DNA from: Algibacter_G agarivorans
GTDB taxonomy: Bacteria; Bacteroidota; Bacteroidia; Flavobacteriales; Flavobacteriaceae
DNA: 64,000 bases
Direction of reading: 5' to 3'
NCBI RefSeq assembly: GCF_039543245.1
Contig: NZ_BAABJJ010000035.1
Location: 1-64,000, forward strand
The notes under the pieces were generated by a model. It saw nothing but the letters and a program-made list of their open reading frames with translations. It was not told the DNA's origin and did not search any database. Position 1 is the first letter of the stretch; the number at the start of each line of letters is the position of its first letter. This document shows, piece by piece, positions 58,208-64,000 of this stretch. A program made the translations under genes and the position numbers.

Positions 58208-59524
58208 TTAGTATCTATAGTGCTCAGGCTTATAAGGCCCATCAACAGTTACACCAATATAACTTGCTTGCTCTTCGCGAAGTTCTGTTAGCTCCACACC
58301 AATTTTTGCTAAGTGTAATTTTGCCACTTTTTCATCTAAAGCTTTTGGTAACATGTACACATCGTTTTCGTAGGCATCTGCGTTAGTCCAAAGCTCTATT
58401 TGCGCTAAAGTTTGATTTGTAAATGAGTTACTCATTACAAAACTCGGGTGGCCTGTAGCACAACCTAAGTTTACTAAACGTCCTTCGGCAAGAATGATAA
58501 TATCTTTTCCATCAATGGTGTATTTGTCAACTTGAGGTTTAATAGTGTTTTTGGTATGTCCGTGGTTTTTATTCAACCAAGCCATATCAATTTCATTGTC
58601 AAAATGCCCAATATTACAAACAATAGCTTTGTCTTTTAAAGCTTCAAAATGACGACTTTGAACGATATCTTTATTTCCTGTTGTAGTAATTACAATATCT
58701 GTATTGCCAATTACAGTTTCCAGTTTTTTAACTTCAAAACCATCCATAGCTGCTTGAAGTGCACAAATAGGGTCAATTTCTGTAACTGTTACAATACTTC
58801 CTGCGCCTTTAAACGAAGCCGCGGTACCTTTACCAACATCACCATAACCACAAACGGTTACACGTTTTCCTGCTAGCATAAGGTCTGTGGCACGACGAAT
58901 TGCATCTACTGCACTTTCTTTACAACCGTATTTGTTATCGAATTTCGATTTTGTAACCGAATCATTAACGTTAATAGCCGGCATTGGTAATGTTCCGTTT
59001 TTTACACGTTCATAAAGTCTGTGAACACCTGTTGTGGTTTCTTCAGATAAACCTTTAATTCCTCCAGCTAATTCTGGGTATTTATCTAAAACCATATTGG
59101 TTAAATCGCCACCATCATCAAGAATCATGTTCAGGGGTTTTCTGTCTTCACCAAAAAATAAGGTTTGCTCAATACACCAATCAAATTCTTCTTCAGTCAT
59201 ATCTTTCCATGCATAAACCGAAGTTCCAGCAGCGGCAATAGCAGCAGCAGCTTGGTCTTGTGTTGAAAATATGTTGCAAGAACTCCAAGTTACTTCTGCA
59301 CCTAAAGCTTGTAAAGTTTCAATTAAAACCGCTGTTTGAATGGTCATGTGTAAACATCCAGCAATTCTTGCCCCTTTAAGTGGTTGCGAATTTCCGTATT
59401 CTTCACGTAAACTCATTAAACCGGGCATTTCAGCTTCAGCTAACTCTATTTCTTTTCGTCCCCAATCAGCAAGAGAGGCATCTTTTACTTTACTAGCTAC
59501 GTAAGGAATTGTTTTTGTACTCAT
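58208..59524 (-). CDS. ahcY: Adenosylhomocysteinase (S-adenosylhomocysteine hydrolase)
   Basis: This 438-residue NAD-dependent enzyme splits S-adenosylhomocysteine into adenosine and homocysteine, keeping methylation going. Visible are CLHMTIQTAVLIETL, TWSSCNIFSTQDQAAAAIA, NVNDSVTKSKFDNKYGCKES, the NAD-binding GYGDVGKGTAASFKGAG and the C-terminal DGPYKPEHYRY. A long leader of about 165 bases (from a TATCTTTG box at 59698) contains a TTTGGTTA/TAACCAAA hairpin and a dispersed repeat. Confidence 0.96.
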   Translation of the reverse strand: MSTKTIPYVASKVKDASLADWGRKEIELAEAEMPGLMSLREEYGNSQPLKGARIAGCLHMTIQTAVLIETLQALGAEVTWSSCNIFSTQDQAAAAIAAAGTSVYAWKDMTEEEFDWCIEQTLFFGEDRKPLNMILDDGGDLTNMVLDKYPELAGGIKGLSEETTTGVHRLYERVKNGTLPMPAINVNDSVTKSKFDNKYGCKESAVDAIRRATDLMLAGKRVTVCGYGDVGKGTAASFKGAGSIVTVTEIDPICALQAAMDGFEVKKLETVIGNTDIVITTTGNKDIVQSRHFEALKDKAIVCNIGHFDNEIDMAWLNKNHGHTKNTIKPQVDKYTIDGKDIIILAEGRLVNLGCATGHPSFVMSNSFTNQTLAQIELWTNADAYENDVYMLPKALDEKVAKLHLAKIGVELTELREEQASYIGVTVDGPYKPEHYRY

Positions 59525-59577
59525 AGTAATTTTCTTTTTTTTTAAATGCTAAGCTTCATTGCGAATCGTACTTAATT

Positions 59578-59655
59578 ATATTTTCTTCCTTATTTAAAGA
59601 AAATATAATTCAAATTTACCATCAATAATTTTGATATTCATTTGATATAATTTGG
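59578..59655. repeat. Dispersed repeat in the ahcY leader
   Basis: The block 59596-59651 matches 52886-52941 with about six mismatches in 56 ungapped bases. The similarity extends weakly to 59578. It lies between the ahcY start and its probable promoter, so it would be transcribed as leader RNA. Confidence 0.65.
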
Positions 59656-59697
59656 TTAAATTCGCTAACCAAATAATTTAATTCACCTTAGGCGGTG

Positions 59698-59705
59698 CAA
59701 AGATA
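59698..59705 (-). promoter_or_regulatory. -7 box (TATCTTTG) of ahcY
   Basis: The minus strand reads TATCTTTG, an exact TAnnTTTG match 173 bases upstream of the ahcY ATG. The long leader downstream holds an 8-bp hairpin at about 59653-59675 and a dispersed repeat. No -33 box is clear. Confidence 0.45.
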
Positions 59706-59728
59706 ACTATTAACTTTTAGAATATTAA

Positions 59729-60355
<627 letters not shown>

Positions 60356-60356
60356 A

Positions 60357-61082
60357 ATGAATTCCATATATAAAGACATACAAGATGCCATTATAAATGG
60401 TGAAAAATTATTGGCGGTTTTAATAGATCCAGATAAATTTAACATTGAAAACACGAGCCGTTTTTTAAAAAAAGTAAACGCTTCAATAGCAACGCATATT
60501 TTTGTTGGAGGAAGTACTGTTGCTGAAATCATAACAGGTATTTTGGTCGAAGAAATTAAGAAATATACAACTTTGCCAGTAGTTTTATTTCCTGGTGATG
60601 TTACTCAAATTACGGATCATGCTGATGCATTGTTGTTTTTATCGCTTATATCTGGGCGGCATTCGGAGTATTTAATAGGGAAACATATTGAAGCGGTTTC
60701 TAAATTAAAAAACACAAATTTAGAAGTGATTCCTACTGGATATATTTTAATTGAAAGTGGAAATATTACGGCTGTTGAAAAAGTAACAGAAACAAAGCCG
60801 ATGTCGAGAAATGATATTCAGAATATAGTAGATACAGCCAAAGCAGGACAGTTGTTAGGTATGAAACTAATATATTTGGAGGCAGGAAGTGGTGCTAAAG
60901 AACCGTTAACAAGGGCTATTATTTCTCAAGTGAAAAAAGAATTAAAAACCCCCTTAATTGTTGGTGGTGGCATTAAAAGTAAAATTCAATTGAAAAATGT
61001 TTACCAAGCGGGGGCGGATTTAGTTGTTATCGGTACAGCTTTTGAAGATGATGAATTGTTTTTTGACAAATTGCGAAAGTAA
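60357..61082 (+). CDS. Geranylgeranylglyceryl/heptaprenylglyceryl phosphate synthase family protein
   Basis: These 241 residues form a TIM-barrel PcrB/GGGPS-type prenyltransferase: LAVLIDPDKFN at the N-terminus, FVGGSTVAE, LEAGSGAKEP, and the C-terminal phosphate-binding LIVGGGIKSKIQL and AGADLVVIGTAFEDD. It joins a prenyl chain to glycerol-1-phosphate, a reaction best known from archaeal lipids. ATG at 60357 (MNSIYKDIQ) is preferred to an in-frame codon at 60321 that would overlap the previous gene. The chain length cannot be read from sequence. Confidence 0.9.
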   Translation: MNSIYKDIQDAIINGEKLLAVLIDPDKFNIENTSRFLKKVNASIATHIFVGGSTVAEIITGILVEEIKKYTTLPVVLFPGDVTQITDHADALLFLSLISGRHSEYLIGKHIEAVSKLKNTNLEVIPTGYILIESGNITAVEKVTETKPMSRNDIQNIVDTAKAGQLLGMKLIYLEAGSGAKEPLTRAIISQVKKELKTPLIVGGGIKSKIQLKNVYQAGADLVVIGTAFEDDELFFDKLRK

Positions 61083-61170
61083 TTTGTCATGCTGAACTTG
61101 TTTCAGTATCTCATAAAATATTAACAGATTTCTGCCGTAGTTTATCTTGAGCGAAGATGAAAGGCGGAAA
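61083..61170. repeat. GTCATGCTGAAC-type dispersed repeat
   Basis: TTTGTCATGCTGAACTTGTT then TCAGTATCTCAT (61083-61114) matches the flanks of 6651-6697 on the other strand, without the nested palindrome. The rest (AGATTTCTGCCG...CTTGAGCGAAGATGAAAGGCGGAAAT) continues as a typical intergenic repeat. It fills most of the gap before the thiamine-binding protein gene. Confidence 0.65.
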
Positions 61171-61182
61171 TAAAAAAGAACT

Positions 61183-61443
61183 ATGAAAATATCAGTAGAA
61201 TTAACCTTAACGCCATTGCATGATGATTACGAACCAGCAATCATTCATTTTATAAAAAAATTAAGAGCATCTAATTTAAAAGTATTAGAAAACCCATTAA
61301 CTACTCAGGTTTATGGTGATTATGATGAAGTTATGCACCTGCTTACAACCGAAATAAAAGAAGCTTTTGAACTCATAGAACGCGGTTTGCTTTATATAAA
61401 AATTGTAAAATCAGACAGACATGATTATGAGCCTCATTTTTGA
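61183..61443 (+). CDS. MTH1187/YkoF-type thiamine-binding protein
   Basis: This 86-residue ferredoxin-like fold protein (MKISVELTLTPLHDDYEPAI; NPLTTQVYGDYDEVMHLLTTEI) belongs to the DUF77/MTH1187 family, some of whose members bind thiamine. It overlaps the start of pnuC by 23 bases. Together with PnuC this raises the possibility that the vitamin moved is thiamine rather than nicotinamide riboside. Confidence 0.78.
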   Translation: MKISVELTLTPLHDDYEPAIIHFIKKLRASNLKVLENPLTTQVYGDYDEVMHLLTTEIKEAFELIERGLLYIKIVKSDRHDYEPHF

Positions 61444-62059
61444 TTTGTTCTTCGGGCAGTATTCAGAATACGAAACAGTCGATATTATTCTAGAAATTGT
61501 GGCGGTTGTTTTCGGGTTTCTTTCGGTTTGGTTTTCTAAACAAAATAAGATATGGGTGTTCCCAACAGGGATGATTAGCACCCTGATTTTTGTGTATTTA
61601 TTGTTGAAATGGCAGTTGTTGGGAGATATGATGATAAACGCTTATTATTTTATAATGAGTGTTTATGGTTGGTATATTTGGACAAGAAAAGTGGACGAAA
61701 CACATGTAACTCCTATTTCCATAACAACATTAAAAGAAAAAAAAGCAAGTATCGCTATATTTTTCGCAACACTCTTGTTTGTTTACGTCGTTTACAAAAC
61801 CTTTGGGAAATGGACAAATTGGGTAGCTTATATTGATACTATTACAACGGCCATATTTTTTGTAGGGATGTGGTTAATGGCGAGACGAAAATTAGAAAAT
61901 TGGGTGTTTTGGATTGTTGGAGATATTATTTCGGTGCCTTTGTATTTTTATAAAGGATTTACATTTACAAGTTTGCAATACCTAGGGTTTACAATTATTG
62001 CCATTTTTGGTTATTTAGCATGGAAGAAAAATATAAACAAGAACCTTCAAACTGCATAA
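61421..62059 (+). CDS. pnuC: PnuC-family vitamin transporter (nicotinamide riboside or thiamine)
   Basis: This 212-residue protein has seven hydrophobic helices and the PnuC pattern: VWFSKQNKIWVFPTGMIST, YGWYIWTRK and WVFWIVGDIISVPLYFYKG with the W-x3-N/D substrate region. PnuC proteins let the vitamin diffuse in; a kinase traps it. The next gene is a NadR-type kinase, favouring nicotinamide riboside, while the gene before encodes a thiamine-binding protein. The genes overlap by 23 and 40 bases, so they are tightly coupled. Confidence 0.88.
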   Translation: MIMSLIFDLFFGQYSEYETVDIILEIVAVVFGFLSVWFSKQNKIWVFPTGMISTLIFVYLLLKWQLLGDMMINAYYFIMSVYGWYIWTRKVDETHVTPISITTLKEKKASIAIFFATLLFVYVVYKTFGKWTNWVAYIDTITTAIFFVGMWLMARRKLENWVFWIVGDIISVPLYFYKGFTFTSLQYLGFTIIAIFGYLAWKKNINKNLQTA

Positions 62060-62589
62060 AAGTAGTTTTATTTGGACCAGAATCTACTGGAAAAACGACT
62101 TTATCACGTCAATTAGCTCGTTATTATAATTCGGTTTGGGTGCCAGAATATGCACGTGAGTATCTTCAGAAAAAATGGAATAACGAACGGAAAACTTGCG
62201 AGCCTGATGATTTACTGCCTATTGCCAAAGGACAAATAAAATTAGAAAATAAGCTAGCAAAAAAAACAGATTCTATTTTAATTTGCGACACCGACTTATT
62301 AGAAACCAAAGTGTATTCTGAAGCTTATTATTCAGGAAGTTGCGATCCTATTCTTGAAAAATACGCATTGGAAAACACCTACAATTTGTATTTTTTAACT
62401 TATATTGACACACCTTGGGAAGCCGATGATTTACGCGATAAACCTAAAGATAGAGTGCAGATGTTTGAAGCTTTTCAAAATGAATTAATAAAAAATAAAA
62501 GACCTTATATATTGCTTAAGGGCAATAAGAAGGAGCGGCTTGAAACCGCAATTAAATGTATTGATAGGCTATTAAAAGATAAAGAATAA
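62020..62589 (+). CDS. NadR-like nicotinamide riboside kinase domain protein
   Basis: This 189-residue P-loop kinase has VLFGPESTGKTTLSRQLAR (residues 16-34), WVPEYAREYLQ and ICDTDLLETKVYSE, like the C-terminal ribosylnicotinamide kinase domain of NadR. It lacks the NadR nucleotidyltransferase and DNA-binding domains. It probably phosphorylates nicotinamide riboside entering through the coupled PnuC. Its stop shares a base with the next ATG (TAATG). Confidence 0.87.
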   Translation: MEEKYKQEPSNCIKVVLFGPESTGKTTLSRQLARYYNSVWVPEYAREYLQKKWNNERKTCEPDDLLPIAKGQIKLENKLAKKTDSILICDTDLLETKVYSEAYYSGSCDPILEKYALENTYNLYFLTYIDTPWEADDLRDKPKDRVQMFEAFQNELIKNKRPYILLKGNKKERLETAIKCIDRLLKDKE

Positions 62590-64000
62590 TGTTTTCAGAA
62601 AAAGATATTCAACAAATCGAAAATAAAGGGATAAGCATTGAGCAGGTTAATGCGCAAACTTCACGTTTAAAAAATGGGATGTCTTACTCTCATTTGGTAG
62701 CAGCTGCAACTATAGGAAGGGGGATTGAGTCATACAATGAAGATGAAATTCAAGATTTTATCGAGTTGTATGAAAAGAAACAGGATGCCTTATCTATTGT
62801 TAAATTTGTGCCAGCCTCTGGCGCAGCAACAAGGATGTTTAAATTTTTATTTCAGTTTTTAAAAAACTTCAAACCTGCAAAAGAAAGTATTGAAGATTAC
62901 GCTGAAAAGTATAATGATGCATTGATTAAACCTTTTTTCGATAGCTTAAAAGCGTTTCCTTTTTACAATGCCGTTATCTCAAAAGTCAAGGAGATACATT
63001 CAGATTTTGAAAGTTTATCTGAAGGAGAAAAACATCTTGAATTTGTGAAAACGATGCTAGATAAAAAAGGGCTTAATTATAGTTTTCTTCCAAAAGGGTT
63101 ATTGCCTTTTCATAAGTATGGAAATATAGCAATAACTGCTTTTCAGGAGCATTTATTTGAATCGACCTTGTATGCGTCATCAAATAATAATTCGAATCTT
63201 CATTTTACAGTCTCAGAAAAGCATCATAAATATTTTATAGAAGAATTAAATCGGATTAATGAAGAATTAGTTAAGCAAACAAAAACAAATTTTAATGTTA
63301 CGTTTTCATATCAAAAAGAAACCACTGAAACAGTAGCATTAACTCCAAAAGGTACCATATACAGAAATGAAGATGATTCTATTTTGTTCAGACCAGCTGG
63401 TCATGGGGCACTTTTAGAAAATTTGAACGAATTAAATAACGATTTAATTTTTATTAAAAACATTGATAACATTGTAGTTTCAGACAAAAATATTGAAGTC
63501 TCTAATTACAAGAAGTTATTAGCAGGTGTGTTACTTGAAGCGCAGCAGAAAACGTTTTCTTATTTGAAGAAGTTGGATGAGGTTAATTTGACTGAAACGG
63601 ATTTTAAAGTCATGGTTTTATTTTTACGTTATAGATTGAATGTGTCTGTAACTCCCGATTTTGATAAGTTTACTTCTCAAGAAAAAACGGTTTATTTAAG
63701 AGAAAAGTTAAACAGGCCTATTCGCGTATGTGGAATGGTTAAAAATCAAGGAGAACCAGGAGGAGGGCCATTTTGGGTTAAGGATGAAAACGATAATGTA
63801 TCATTACAGATTGTAGAATTTGCTCAAATTGATTTTAGAAGAAAAAATCAACAAAGCTTAGTGTATAAGGCCACTCATTTCAATCCCACAGACTTAGTTT
63901 GCGGTGTAAAGAATTATAAAGGCGAAAAGTTTAACCTTAAAGATTTTGTGGATTTAGAAGCTGCTTTTATAACTATGAAAACCCAAAATGGTGTTGATAT
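62589..64000 (+). CDS. DUF4301 family protein, cut by the window end
   Basis: The frame opens at ATG 62589 and is still open at base 64000 (at least 470 residues). It shows the DUF4301 pattern: FVPASGAATRMFKFLF near residue 80, LLPKGLLPFHKYG-like, ALTPKGTIYRNEDDSILFRPAGHGALLENLNEL and VCGMVKNQGEPGGGPFW. The GxATRMFK and PAGHGALL motifs recall nucleotide-sugar pyrophosphorylases, but the function is unknown. It is translationally coupled to the NadR-like gene. Confidence 0.85.
   Translation, partial: MFSEKDIQQIENKGISIEQVNAQTSRLKNGMSYSHLVAAATIGRGIESYNEDEIQDFIELYEKKQDALSIVKFVPASGAATRMFKFLFQFLKNFKPAKESIEDYAEKYNDALIKPFFDSLKAFPFYNAVISKVKEIHSDFESLSEGEKHLEFVKTMLDKKGLNYSFLPKGLLPFHKYGNIAITAFQEHLFESTLYASSNNNSNLHFTVSEKHHKYFIEELNRINEELVKQTKTNFNVTFSYQKETTETVALTPKGTIYRNEDDSILFRPAGHGALLENLNELNNDLIFIKNIDNIVVSDKNIEVSNYKKLLAGVLLEAQQKTFSYLKKLDEVNLTETDFKVMVLFLRYRLNVSVTPDFDKFTSQEKTVYLREKLNRPIRVCGMVKNQGEPGGGPFWVKDENDNVSLQIVEFAQIDFRRKNQQSLVYKATHFNPTDLVCGVKNYKGEKFNLKDFVDLEAAFITMKTQNGVD

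Noticed and set aside
59525..59728. SAH riboswitch in the ahcY leader
   Set aside because: Only a simple TTTGGTTA/TAACCAAA hairpin is seen. The known SAH riboswitch motifs, described mainly in Proteobacteria, are not recognised.
61083..61182. TPP riboswitch upstream of the thiamine-binding/PnuC genes
   Set aside because: The gap is filled by a dispersed repeat, and I could not find the conserved CTGAGA and ACCTGA cores of a TPP riboswitch.

Overview
The window is a piece of an A+T-rich Bacteroidota chromosome, almost certainly from a (probably marine) member of the Flavobacteriaceae. The evidence is the gene families present: a TonB-dependent receptor with an N-terminal carboxypeptidase-like regulatory domain, DUF3098 beside ftsX, L21 with a C-terminal helical extension, an OmpA protein with thrombospondin type 3 repeats, DUF4199, DUF4301 and a PcrB/GGGPS-type prenyltransferase. 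Promoter boxes also match the Bacteroidota form TAnnTTTG. Most of the window is housekeeping and metabolism. There is no prophage, CRISPR array, rRNA operon or intact insertion sequence. One tRNA gene (Ala, anticodon GGC) is present.

Layout. 1-4.4 kb: a truncated membrane protein gene and a single-domain response regulator, a RhaT-type sugar/proton symporter, pckA and a DUF423 protein. 4.5-6.7 kb: a saccharopine dehydrogenase-like enzyme and a broken Lrp/AsnC regulator, separated by a repeat. 6.7-16 kb: glycyl-tRNA synthetase, comF, an Ig-like lipoprotein, an omega-amidase, a methionine aminotransferase, a membrane-anchored MutS-like ATPase and superoxide dismutase. 16-29 kb: AddA-like and AddB-like recombination nuclease genes, separated by kbl and an OmpA gene, then a hydrolase, a large FAD/Fe-S oxidoreductase and tRNA-Ala. 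29-36.6 kb: a universal stress protein, GNAT, a MATE pump, two tiny membrane proteins, a 6-pyruvoyl-tetrahydropterin synthase homologue, leuS and a DMT transporter.

36.8-49.1 kb is the most interesting part. The familiar flavobacterial series ftsX - DUF3098 - uppP - truB - TonB-like protein is interrupted between DUF3098 and uppP by about 8.7 kb. The interrupting locus has a divergent LacI regulator, a TonB-dependent receptor without SusD, an MGH1/GH63-like glycoside hydrolase, a GNAT, a sodium:solute symporter and a glycerate kinase. The hydrolase plus glycerate kinase combination suggests uptake and breakdown of a glycosylglycerate (mannosylglycerate, the digeneaside of red algae, or glucosylglycerate). 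A LacI-like operator overlaps the lacI promoter, and a terminator-like hairpin separates the receptor gene from the enzyme genes.

49-64 kb: a thioredoxin-like protein, tag, two tandem PPK2 genes, an ECF sigma factor with a membrane protein, a cysteine-rich HMA lipoprotein, rplU-rpmA, a DUF1569 pseudogene, a variant Vsr nuclease, ahcY, a phosphopantetheinyl transferase with GGGPS, and a PnuC/NadR salvage operon running into a DUF4301 gene cut by the window end.

A second theme is small dispersed repeats. Several families sit between genes, some carry a short palindrome (CCCGATAGCTATCGGG type) nested at the hairpin tip, and three genes (leuS, the AddA-like gene and truB) appear to have taken up such repeats in frame.
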